A DNA stretch of 64,000 nt from Pirellulales bacterium. GTDB lineage: Bacteria; Planctomycetota; Planctomycetia; Pirellulales; Thermoguttaceae. The position numbers and the translations under genes are program-made. Numbering within the stretch: position 1 is the stretch's first letter; every line of letters begins with the position of its first letter. The stretch spans positions 62,001 to 126,000 of the forward strand of contig JAFGRD010000145.1 in assembly GCA_016935315.1 (NCBI GenBank), given 5' to 3'. The notes beneath the pieces are model-generated. The model had not been told where the DNA came from. It saw nothing but the letters and a program-made list of their open reading frames with translations, and did not search any database. Shown here one piece after another: positions 10,501-16,925 of the stretch.

Positions 10501-10521
10501 ACGGGTGTGGCTGAGTCTCAT
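4570..10521 (-). CDS. Giant GspK-like pseudopilin with EF-hand-like repeats
   Basis: A 1983-residue protein. It starts with a prepilin-like signal: basic residues, RRG at 9-11, then the hydrophobic stretch VLLLVILGLLAMFGLVAVAF. The position that is Glu5 in other pilins is Val here, as in GspK minor pseudopilins. Acidic EF-hand/dockerin-like loops recur: DDDGDGNID and DDDGDGMVD (102-132), four DxNxNGxxDxGE-type units (about 269-314), a third block near 426-466 and single loops near 500, 957, 1022 and 1114. NLN motifs typical of GspK appear at DLDGRLNLN (about 543) and GRVNLNTIAGN (about 1745). GspK is normally about 300 residues, so this is a several-fold expansion. It is last in the pseudopilin series, as gspK usually is. 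Confidence 0.75.
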   Translation of the reverse strand: MRLSHTRARRGVLLLVILGLLAMFGLVAVAFVVLTGQAMRSAQVIRRVEQQSYPPDHDLDRAAMQVLRGANSPTSVVGAHGLLEDLYGLAPAINLIGKVNLDDDGDGNIDESDGSESMGWIGVDDDGDGMVDEGDGSELVGIVGEPLYDDDNDGNTDDPDGSEASRIAQDLVGVCGGQLVQFTLHLPDAHRKAGCVLTMLTGDFAGQSTRIVAVNPVSGLAQMLPFSGSGTLQIGDLFTINGVPFSGTGFGYNPPVPAMPLAAREPDEDLNGNGALDPGEDLNGNGSLDVGEVDANQNGILDAGEDLNANGQWDFYGPWYALSPNPKTAMPNLMLGYTDLGGPGGANEDYDAPDYQNMMLAMVLANGQVPIPSLHRSSLVQYWVNAISSSPALNPAVRTSFEDRFRTELSDGLKRKITLRPLPEDHFVDVNGDGRLTLGEDLNGNGLLDGGEDVNANGLLDPPEPYFTGGNPAYQAGADPYTTGFNPLWDGIPLDRQGDGRAEWDWDVDNDGDGRADSIWVDLGFPVCTSADGRQYKPLFAILCVDLDGRLNLNAHGCWAQTNADYRPDRGPTPPMDPNNYYGNVSATQFYQDQGITPPAAPNPGEQALFTGGQQWASLPRGQGYGPADINLFSLLPPFPGSNNAFEYGQYELLLGGNGVYPGRYGELAGPHQAGISGAAAGSLNADDPHSQNRFYEYYNNCWASLCPGFPAVYDYWGFLPYNPIAPVPNAFGAPMDLNAKGRVGLDARGQPLFPLMSHSDSTAAMDPLDDPYEINLSPDAAHGCVSAAQLDAPFSPAELEAILRSTDVDASQLPSRLRALAPRLLQPWNDAEATWPRHAVTSESWDLPCPSVALPVSLREELALLPYVDLTQTSNGTNRPISLPDLRARHVTDLLLAKLEITICRDLQPTTPDVPTLRNNVRAQYQAALTSGAVAQLLPLDLRAGLKMDVNRPLGNGIDDNDNGVVDEPARIIRSPALAVDPNFYGELHAVGNPADLEKVPLVNSDFIANVNVDFNHTAGMDVNGDGTVNEVDRALARQYYARHLYVLLMLVMDPSGIAPGWDPVAWDALTDEQRDRERAKAAAQWAVNVVDFRDRDSIMTPFEYDVRPFVDDDGDGDTWDVDSVVDELQMPGGTLPAGSDDGQTYRGLVWGCERPELLITEVLATHDRRTEDRSDEEFEVEAGETATQAGTNSDPTNPDRDFDQKLKPQGSLFLELYNPWTELLPKSGDLYDRLDQPGGVDLTASPAGSPVWRLIVVPKNQYNVDPDDPAALLTIERAVYFVDSTVTLPGQGTVEFRPDDAFAAEIAPIKPGRYMVIGPGQPSDANTAVTPMGLRADNRADLNTTRRIVLTPDHDPETPQQVQIFSDGTADDLDPQAPLNPLPIQPPVAVVINSPRRLSISEPDVPYPNVDPLGQAYDPVAGYPTPYDHPLDLNNPLWSGVFRNYGLKDNIRLDQVKFVHLQRLANPLVPYNPLTNPYRTIDTAGIDLVCFNGITDARDNGAGVNEQLNKASIRFNSRERGENNGGAANNLWLQEQAGDPTSTQILPSKQNVNSVNPIVAATQHYFENPLHHTLGYLNDPFGAPRNGSNSNARYIGDPPTPFPWLTWNNRPFVNQLELLLVPAASSSRLLNPHLNPLGAYGMDRGGTNPYLYELDALPPPYAGNYVKMPFPHVLGFFLSQDAPTATAPQYHRLLELLHVPSRFVGTQTACDPATAAVTLLPGNPVHNFKPPFHWISNYREPGRVNLNTIAGNRVFEGLMNGFPASAGSGFNGFDWANFKRSRRGASGALLSTMNPADPNDWMRWVNPLFPTRIESPFRSYGGSYLVPPVPAGMQSNVEVDATLLRGQTGASVPAPLFDHVQGSDVFNTQRNPYFRYQGLMRLGNLVTTRSNVYAVWITVGYFEVQPRPMRIDPLTGFEWSPARYQAVYPDGYALGQELGVETGEVTRHRGFYIMDRSIPVGFQRGHDLNAEKAIVLKRFIE

Positions 10522-10578
10522 GTCGATTTCCTTACTGTCAAACGTCCGCTTGCCCTGGCCCTCTTCTCTCTCGGCCCG

Positions 10579-11796
10579 CTACCTGTTCCACAACAGGTTC
10601 CAATCCAGCTCGACCGTGGTCGAGTAGACCCCGATCACCCCGTCCATCAGCGCCGCCTCGGCGTCCCACTCCCAGCCGTCGCCGTCGAGGTCGACGAACA
10701 TGTCGCCGTTGCTATCGGTATACGTCCCGCTGTCGTCGCAGGCGCACCACCGCGTGTTCCAGTCGGGGCCGGCCAAGGTGACGTCGCGGGCGAGGACCGG
10801 TCTGGTGGTGCTGGGCACGGTCATCAAATTGCCGCTGCCGTCGGTCGCCTGGTACACATCGCCGGCAGCGACCACCCGGTACCACTGAAAGACCCCGCTG
10901 GAAGGATACACGGCCGGGCTGGAGTCGCGATGGGTCACGCGTCCGCAGAGCATCAGCCATTCGTCTTCGCGGACGTCGAGATACTCGACGCCGTGGTCGG
11001 TGGTCAGCCGCACGTCGCCGCCGCCGTAGCCGTCGGTCAGGATGTTGGCGACCACCTTCCGCTCGGTCGGCTTGGGATCGGAAGCGTTGATCGGCCGGTC
11101 GGCCGGATACTGCCGCTTGTAGAACACGACCACCGAGACCGAATAGAGCTGCCGTTGCTGGACGGGCAGATCGATTTCGGATCGGGCCGGCGTGACCGTG
11201 ACCAGCCACGAGTAGTCGCCCTCGATCTCTTGCCGCCCGGTGGTGGTGCCCAGTTGGGCCCGGGGCCGCAGATCGCGGTCTTCGGGCCGCGCGAACAGCA
11301 GGTCGTCCTGCCAGGTGAAGATCCGATCGGCCAGCGGCAAGCTGGCGCCCACGCCGGCCAGCGTGACCCGCTGCATGTTGGTGCCCCGCAGTTGCGACGC
11401 CGGCTGTGCGGCAAGCGGAGCATACGGAAACCGGTGGATGGCCGCGTCGCCCGGCAGCAGCCGGCCGAACGAGAGCGGATCGATGGCGAACGATTCGCCG
11501 CGGGCGACCGTCGGGTTGTTGACGACCGATGCGAGGCTGTAATCACCGTTGTCCGGGTCGGCATATTGCCGCCAGTTTTGCGGATCGAGCATCCCGCGGA
11601 TTTTCAGTTCGCGCAGGCCGGCCCGACCGCAGGCGCCGCCCCGGTCGGCCTTGCCGGTCTCGACGATGGCGAACCGCCCGACGGGAATCAGTGCGGCCAG
11701 GCCCAGCAGCCCGACCGAGAGGACGAAGACCGAGATCAGCACCTCCAGCAGGCTGATGCCGCGTCGCGAACCACGAGAACCGGCGGTGGCTGCCAT
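10579..11796 (-). CDS. GspI/PilV-type pseudopilin, oversized
   Basis: A 405-residue protein with a type III (prepilin) signal: SRRG at 10-13, cleavage before ISLLEVLISVFVLSVGLLGL, and Glu at position +5. The LLEVL...VGLLGLA pattern is characteristic of GspI/PilV minor pseudopilins, which are usually 120-150 residues. The long remainder has a small acidic Ca-loop-like stretch near its C-terminus (DSNGDMFVDLDGDGWEWD). Its start codon overlaps the stop of the upstream gspH-like gene by one base. It probably sits in the pseudopilus tip of the secretion machine. Subtype is inferred from the N-terminus and gene order. Confidence 0.75.
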   Translation of the reverse strand: MAATAGSRGSRRGISLLEVLISVFVLSVGLLGLAALIPVGRFAIVETGKADRGGACGRAGLRELKIRGMLDPQNWRQYADPDNGDYSLASVVNNPTVARGESFAIDPLSFGRLLPGDAAIHRFPYAPLAAQPASQLRGTNMQRVTLAGVGASLPLADRIFTWQDDLLFARPEDRDLRPRAQLGTTTGRQEIEGDYSWLVTVTPARSEIDLPVQQRQLYSVSVVVFYKRQYPADRPINASDPKPTERKVVANILTDGYGGGDVRLTTDHGVEYLDVREDEWLMLCGRVTHRDSSPAVYPSSGVFQWYRVVAAGDVYQATDGSGNLMTVPSTTRPVLARDVTLAGPDWNTRWCACDDSGTYTDSNGDMFVDLDGDGWEWDAEAALMDGVIGVYSTTVELDWNLLWNR

Positions 11797-13073
11797 CAGC
11801 GTCCTCCCATGCCTTGCGACTGCCGGGCGTAGCGGCGCACGGCCGCCAGCGCCGCGGCCCGCTGCAGCGGATCTTTATAGTTGAAGGCGGCCGGCGCCGT
11901 GAAGTTGGTAACGTCGTTCTCGGCGGCCGTCACCAGGCCGGTCTGCGGATTGAGCGTGATCCAGAGGCTCTTGGCGTCGAACCAGTTGGCGCCCGCCGCC
12001 GGATCGGTCGGGTTGGCCAGGTCCGCCGGCACCTTGTCGCGGCGGCCGACCAGCAGAAACAGCGGCTCGACCAGATCGACCTCGGCCGGCAAGTAGCTGT
12101 ACTGGCCGGAGTTGGGCGGGTTCTCCAGCGCCTGGGTGTAGACCAGCCGGTCGAGCGACCCGTTGGGCGAGAACATCACGATCAGCGGATCGGCGTTCGT
12201 GCTCCCGGTCCAGCCCAGCGCCGGGGCGACCGTCTCCGTGCCCGACGGCTCCAAGTCGATCACCGCCCCGGCCGGCAGTTGCAGCGGCGGCGTGGCCGAC
12301 TTGCGCGGCTGGCGGAAGACCTCGAATGGCACCCGCGGCGACCACAGGTTGGGGCCGCCGGCAGCCACCCTGGGCCACGGCAGCCGCTGCGCCTGACTGG
12401 GATCGAGTCGCAAGGTCAAGCGAAGATTGTCGATGTGTCCGTTGTTGTTGGTGTCCTGAAAAGCCGCCCCGGTCGGGTCGAAAAAGATGATATACCCATC
12501 GCTATCGAGGGGGAAATCCCAGTCTTGCGCCGCTTGCGGCGGGTTGTCCATCGGATCGTCGACGATCGTAAACAGCGGGCCCTGGTGGTTCAGCCGAATC
12601 CGGTCGCCGCGGCGAATCATCCGGTTGGCGAATTCGCCCTCGGGAATTCCCAGCTTCAGCACGATGCTCCCGTCGGGCCAGTAGCAGGCCGTGCACGTCG
12701 CGTCGGTGTAGGTGCGGTCTTGCACCTCGACCGTGGTGTCCATCATCTCGCCCGCGTAGGGCGGGGGGACTTCGGCCTGGGAGAGGACCATGGCACACTC
12801 GGGCACGCCCTCGAACCGCTCGATGACCACGCCGCAGGGGCGGCCCAGCTCGATGGCCCGATTCCGGGCGGCGCCGAAATAGACGTTGATCGCCCGGGTC
12901 GCCTCGCGGACGTTGCGGCCCTCGCGGGCGGTGCGCAAGGTCGGCAGGGCCACCGCCGCCAGCACCGAGAGGATCAGCAGCACGACCAGCAGCTCGACCA
13001 GCGTGACGCCGCGACGCCGCGCGGCAGCCCGGCGGCGCGACGCCGAACAGCAGTATGCACGCAAATGGACCAT
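11796..13073 (-). CDS. GspH/FimT-type pseudopilin, oversized
   Basis: A 425-residue protein with a long basic leader, cleavage after RRRG (19-22), Glu at +5 (VTLVELL) and a hydrophobic helix VVLLILSVLAAVALPTL. The following segment INVYFGAARNRAIELGRPCG matches the GspH/FimT pattern of a helix ending in an Arg-Ala/Gly-Arg-Pro stretch. The family is normally 150-200 residues, so about 250 residues are extra. It lies between a general pseudopilin and a GspI-type gene, as in classical gspG-H-I-J-K operons. The ATG is 2 bases after the preceding stop. Confidence 0.75.
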   Translation of the reverse strand: MVHLRAYCCSASRRRAAARRRGVTLVELLVVLLILSVLAAVALPTLRTAREGRNVREATRAINVYFGAARNRAIELGRPCGVVIERFEGVPECAMVLSQAEVPPPYAGEMMDTTVEVQDRTYTDATCTACYWPDGSIVLKLGIPEGEFANRMIRRGDRIRLNHQGPLFTIVDDPMDNPPQAAQDWDFPLDSDGYIIFFDPTGAAFQDTNNNGHIDNLRLTLRLDPSQAQRLPWPRVAAGGPNLWSPRVPFEVFRQPRKSATPPLQLPAGAVIDLEPSGTETVAPALGWTGSTNADPLIVMFSPNGSLDRLVYTQALENPPNSGQYSYLPAEVDLVEPLFLLVGRRDKVPADLANPTDPAAGANWFDAKSLWITLNPQTGLVTAAENDVTNFTAPAAFNYKDPLQRAAALAAVRRYARQSQGMGGR

Positions 13074-13074
13074 C

Positions 13075-14307
13075 CTACCGCGCCTCGATCTGGTGGTTGT
13101 GGATGTTGTCGTAATGGTCCAACTGGTCGTTGGGCGGCTCGCCGTCGAGGCCGTTGCCGTCGAGCGGCTGGCCGACGAACCGCAGGTTGTTGCCCGCGTT
13201 GTCGGCCGTGGCGGTGTTGCCGTCGGGCCGATACGGATCGAGCAGCTCGATCCCTGGCGCCGCTATCACAGCACAAGGCGTCGGCGGCGTGGCCGACGCA
13301 CCGGTCAGCTCGTAGACATAGTCGCCCGTGGCGGAGCCGTCCTTGCCGATATTGATGTCGTAGATCCCGTCCGCGCCGGCGGAGTAGATCAACGGATACA
13401 GCGCGTAGCCGGAGCCGTGGGTTGCCACGCCCGTCTGAAACAGCGGATACAGGGCGAACCCGCCGCCAACGCCCCGGGTGTCGAACGGGTCGGCGGACAC
13501 ATAGCGACGGGCCTGCTGCGGGTTGGTCGAGGGCTCCACTTCGGCCGACTGCACGTCGGAGGCGAAGTCCCAATCGAGCGCCGGCCCGCCAGCCCTGCCC
13601 GCGGGCGCCAGGTTCGTGCTGTCGGACGCATTGTTCAAACCGGCCAACGCCTGGTACTCGACGAACCCGGCCGGCCAGCGGAGGTAGCGGATCGGCCGGC
13701 GCCAGCCGTCGAGGAACTCGGGCAGCCCGTCGTCGTCCGTATCGCCGAGGTCGGTCTCGCTGAATTGCTCGATGGCGTCGGGGGCGCTCGTGACGATCAG
13801 ATACAGCAGCTCGGCCGCGCCGTTTTGATTGATCCGCGTTGCGGCGTCGGCCGGCGCCAGGCCCGCGTTGGTCAGACGGGTGTAGGTGTCGAAATATCGT
13901 CGGAAGTACCGCCGGCCAAGGGCCGGCACGCCCACGCCGCTCACGAGCGCGGGTCGTAGAACGGGGTTCCCGCTGGTGAGATCCACCACATCGTTCCAAC
14001 GGTCCGGCATCTCCATCCGCATCAGGTCGCGCAAGGCATTGAGCCGATTGACCGCCGCCAGCGTCGGGTGGACTCCGGTCATGCTGATCGGCACCCGACG
14101 GGTCTCGTACGAGCGATAGCGCTGCATGATGATCTGGTCGAGCCGGACGATCAGCGACTTGGTCTTGGCCGCGCGGGCCGTTTCCCGGGCGGACTGCAGC
14201 GCGCCGAGAACCACGCCGGCCAGAATGCCGATGATGGTGATCGTCACCAGCAGCTCGACCAGGGTGAACCCCCGGACCGATCGTCGTTGGATCGCCGAGC
14301 GGGTCAT
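13075..14307 (-). CDS. Prepilin-type pseudopilin (GspJ-like or additional minor pilin)
   Basis: A 410-residue protein starting MTRSAIQRRSVRGFTLVELL: cleavage after Gly13, Glu at +5, then a hydrophobic helix VTITIIGILAGVVLGAL. I chose the ATG at 14307 because it overlaps the stop of the upstream gene as ATGA and places the signal at the N-terminus; the frame is open further upstream but without coding character. The globular part (YRSYETRRVPISM, LNALRDLMRMEMPDRW) has no family motif I recognise. It fills a slot in a run of pseudopilins, so a minor pseudopilin role is likely. J-type is a guess by elimination. Confidence 0.75.
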   Translation of the reverse strand: MTRSAIQRRSVRGFTLVELLVTITIIGILAGVVLGALQSARETARAAKTKSLIVRLDQIIMQRYRSYETRRVPISMTGVHPTLAAVNRLNALRDLMRMEMPDRWNDVVDLTSGNPVLRPALVSGVGVPALGRRYFRRYFDTYTRLTNAGLAPADAATRINQNGAAELLYLIVTSAPDAIEQFSETDLGDTDDDGLPEFLDGWRRPIRYLRWPAGFVEYQALAGLNNASDSTNLAPAGRAGGPALDWDFASDVQSAEVEPSTNPQQARRYVSADPFDTRGVGGGFALYPLFQTGVATHGSGYALYPLIYSAGADGIYDINIGKDGSATGDYVYELTGASATPPTPCAVIAAPGIELLDPYRPDGNTATADNAGNNLRFVGQPLDGNGLDGEPPNDQLDHYDNIHNHQIEAR

Positions 14308-15383
14308 GGCTTGATCCCGTTTTCGAGTCTGCCTTCGCTGAAGTTGGTGATATTGTCCAGATCGCCGCCGTTGACCGAGAGGTTCTCGCCGGTAATCGCG
14401 TTGCGGAAGTCGGTCGCCGCCGCGGCCACCGGCTGGTCGCCGAACTGCTCGTCGAGCCCGGGCGAGATGATCTGGAACTTGTCGCGCTCCATCCAGACGC
14501 GGTCGGTCGTGGGGTTCTCGGCCGCGGCCGGATTGGTCTGCGCCGGCACGATGTCGCGAAGATAAGGCACGCAGATATTCGTGGACGCCCCGGTCCACTG
14601 GTCGGCCACCAGCCGGCCGTTGTCGTCGAACTTGCAGAAGAACGGCTGCATCGGCCCCGTGCCGCCGCCTGTGGCCGGGCTGCCGCTTGTGTCCACGGCG
14701 TATTCCATGCGGGTGGAGGTCGCATCGGTGCGGGGCTTGAAGTAGACGTAGGGCAGCTTGGCGCCCTTGGGCGCGTAGGTCGGCCACTCGGTCCAGGTCA
14801 TGGTGCTCTCGTCGAAGCCCCGCAGCCGGGTCTCGTCGAAGTCGTTGAGTTTTGCTCGCCGCGGCCCGCCTGCCTCGAACGGGTGCGCGGGATTGGCGCT
14901 GAAGCCCTGCAACTGCTTCGAGGCCGGATCGGGCAGCCCGCCCAGCCAGAAGACCAGCGCCGAGGCCGGCGTCAGGTCATCCAGGTCCAGTCCCAAGGTC
15001 GGATGGTGGTTGGCGAAGTGCGTACGGAAATTGTTCCAGCGAGCATCCACGTCGGCGCCGCTCTCGGGCACCAAACGAGGGAAGGTACGGGCCAGATGGC
15101 GCAAAACGGCCGCCCGGGCCGGCTGGCGGATGTCGTCGGGAAAGCTGTCATTCACGCCGAAGAAATCGGGCGGGTAGTCGCCGTACTCGCCCTTGTAGTG
15201 CTGGATGGCCATCGAGAGCTGATCGAGATCGGTCTTGATGACGGCTTCCTTGGCCCGGTTTCGGGCGGCAATCACCGCCGGCAGCGTGAGTCCGACGAGC
15301 ATGCCGATGATCACGATGACGATCAGGATTTCGACGAGGGTGAACGCCCGTCGTGGCGGTCTGTTGGCGGCCGCGGCTTCCAT
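14304..15383 (-). CDS. GspG/PilE-type major pseudopilin-like protein
   Basis: A 359-residue protein starting MEAAAANRPPRRAFTLVEIL: cleavage after Ala13, Glu at +5, hydrophobic helix IVIVIIGMLVGLTLPAV. It continues AARNRAKEAVIKTDLDQLSMAIQHYKGEYGDYPP, the classic GspG pattern of a helix followed by YP. GspG is normally about 145 residues. ATG 15383 is preferred over the upstream codon at 15401 because GGGAGGAG stands 7-8 bases before it. It is the first pseudopilin after gspF and probably the main pseudopilus subunit, though its length is unusual for one. Confidence 0.8.
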   Translation of the reverse strand: MEAAAANRPPRRAFTLVEILIVIVIIGMLVGLTLPAVIAARNRAKEAVIKTDLDQLSMAIQHYKGEYGDYPPDFFGVNDSFPDDIRQPARAAVLRHLARTFPRLVPESGADVDARWNNFRTHFANHHPTLGLDLDDLTPASALVFWLGGLPDPASKQLQGFSANPAHPFEAGGPRRAKLNDFDETRLRGFDESTMTWTEWPTYAPKGAKLPYVYFKPRTDATSTRMEYAVDTSGSPATGGGTGPMQPFFCKFDDNGRLVADQWTGASTNICVPYLRDIVPAQTNPAAAENPTTDRVWMERDKFQIISPGLDEQFGDQPVAAAATDFRNAITGENLSVNGGDLDNITNFSEGRLENGIKP

Positions 15384-15498
15384 TGCAACTCCTCCCGGCA
15401 TCGGGTGCCTGGTTGTCGGGTTGTTTTGCCCTGGGGTTCTCTCCCGGCCAGAGGGTACCCAGAATCAACGTCTCACCCTGGGCGAGCATTATGGCTGG

Positions 15499-15566
15499 AA
15501 GGGCGTCTGCGCCGCCTTTTCCACCCATAAGAATGCCCAACTTGTTCTTTTACGAGTCGCTTAGGT
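15499..15566 (-). repeat. 68-bp dispersed repeat, copy A
   Basis: On the minus strand this segment starts at the gspF stop codon and matches 60903-60968 (plus strand) over its full length. The main shared blocks are AAAAGAACAAG followed directly by TTGGGCATTCTTAT, and GGCGGCGCAGACGCCCTT. Two single-base indels separate the copies, so their reading frames differ and the conservation is not protein-level. The block GGCG-n7-CGCC can pair. Confidence 0.75.
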
Positions 15567-16892
15567 CAACTCCTGGATCAGGCTGATCAACGGCATGAAC
15601 AGGGCGATGACGATGAAGCCCACCATGCCGCCGAGCATGATGATCAGCAACGGTTCCATCAGGCTCATGAGGCTTTCGGTCAACACGGCGACCTCTTCGT
15701 CGTAGGTGTCGGCCACCTTATAAAGCATCGTGTCCAGTTCGCCCGTCTCCTCGCCCACGTCGACCATGTTGACGACCATGTCGTCCATGATGCGGGAGTT
15801 CATCCGCGTCATGTACATCAGCATGCCGATCGGCCCGCCGATGAACATGAACCAGAAGAACATGGCCATCGGATGGAACCCGGTTTTCGAGAAGTCTTTC
15901 AGCGGCTGGGCGATCGATTCGCCCTCGCGGATCGAGTCGTAGACTCTCTGGTAGAGGTTTTCGAAGACGGCGTTGCCGGAGGTTTCGCGGGTGATGTGCA
16001 GGGCTTCGAGGATCGGCACGCCGCTGGAGACCAGCGTGCCGAGGGTCCGCGTGGTTCGGGCCACGATGTTCTTTTCCACGAGCTGGCCGAAGATCGGCAT
16101 CTTCAAGATGAACAGGTCCCACCCCATGCGCCCCGGGGCGAACTTGCGCAACAGCTTGATGAACAGCCAGACGCAGACCGGCACGCCGGGCAGGGCGAAC
16201 CAATAGGTGGCCACCAGGTTGGACATGGTGATCAGCGCTTGGGTCATCGCCGGCAGCTCGGCCTCGAAATCGGTGAAGATCTTCTCGAAGGAGGGGACGA
16301 TCTTCAGCATGATGAAGACCAGGATGCCGACGGCGAAGCTGACGACGGTGATGGGGTAGACCAGGGCGCCTTTGACCTTGCGTCGCAGGGCCTGGGCCCG
16401 CTCCTGGAACTCGGCGAGTCGCTTGAGGATGATTTCCAGCGCACCGCCCGCCTCGCCGGCCTTGATCATGTTCACGTAGAGCCGGTCGAAGGCCTTGGGG
16501 CACTTGCCCATGGCCTCGGACAAGGTGGCCCCGCTTTCGATCTCTTCGCAGACGTCGATCAGGGCGTTTTTCAGCGCACCCGGCTTCGATTGCTGTTGGA
16601 GGATTTTCAGGCTGCGGAGGATGGGCAGGCCGGCGTCCTGGAGGATGGAGAGCTGGCGGGTGAAGGTGGTCAGCAGCTTGCCGTTGACGCCGCCGAGGGC
16701 GAAGGTCTTGCCCTTGTTTTTGGCCGTCTTCTTCTCGGCGGCCGTTTTCCGGCTTTTCTTGATGGAGATCTTCGTGACGAAGTATCCCATCTGCCGGATC
16801 GTCGCTTGTGCTTCGTCCTCGCTTGGCGCCTCGACCACGTCCCGGATCTCTTGACCCGTGGCGTCCATCGCCTCGAATTGATAGGTCGGCAT
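15561..16892 (-). CDS. gspF: Type II secretion/type IV pilus inner-membrane platform protein
   Basis: A 443-residue GspF/PilC-family protein. It has the N-terminal MPTYQFEAMDATGQE signature, a Lys-rich insert (about 50-72), then two T2SS-F repeats. The first has FTRQLSILQDAGLPILRSL (about 85-103) and the membrane segment VYPITVVSFAVGILVFIMLK. The second has ARTTRTLGTLVSSGVPILEAL, followed by a C-terminal MEPLLIIMLGGMVGFIVIAL segment. The protein anchors the ATPase at the inner membrane. It sits between the pilB-like ATPase and the pseudopilins in a continuous minus-strand operon. Length is slightly above the usual 400. Confidence 0.92.
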   Translation of the reverse strand: MPTYQFEAMDATGQEIRDVVEAPSEDEAQATIRQMGYFVTKISIKKSRKTAAEKKTAKNKGKTFALGGVNGKLLTTFTRQLSILQDAGLPILRSLKILQQQSKPGALKNALIDVCEEIESGATLSEAMGKCPKAFDRLYVNMIKAGEAGGALEIILKRLAEFQERAQALRRKVKGALVYPITVVSFAVGILVFIMLKIVPSFEKIFTDFEAELPAMTQALITMSNLVATYWFALPGVPVCVWLFIKLLRKFAPGRMGWDLFILKMPIFGQLVEKNIVARTTRTLGTLVSSGVPILEALHITRETSGNAVFENLYQRVYDSIREGESIAQPLKDFSKTGFHPMAMFFWFMFIGGPIGMLMYMTRMNSRIMDDMVVNMVDVGEETGELDTMLYKVADTYDEEVAVLTESLMSLMEPLLIIMLGGMVGFIVIALFMPLISLIQELT

Positions 16893-16925
16893 GGCTCGAC
16901 TCCGTCTCAGGCAGTCGCGGGTTAG

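Noticed and set aside
6889-11832. A 1647-codon plus-strand open frame opposite the giant pseudopilin
   Set aside because: It is the antisense shadow of the acidic, high-GC minus-strand gene; its product is Arg/Val/Gly-rich without domains and has no ribosome site.
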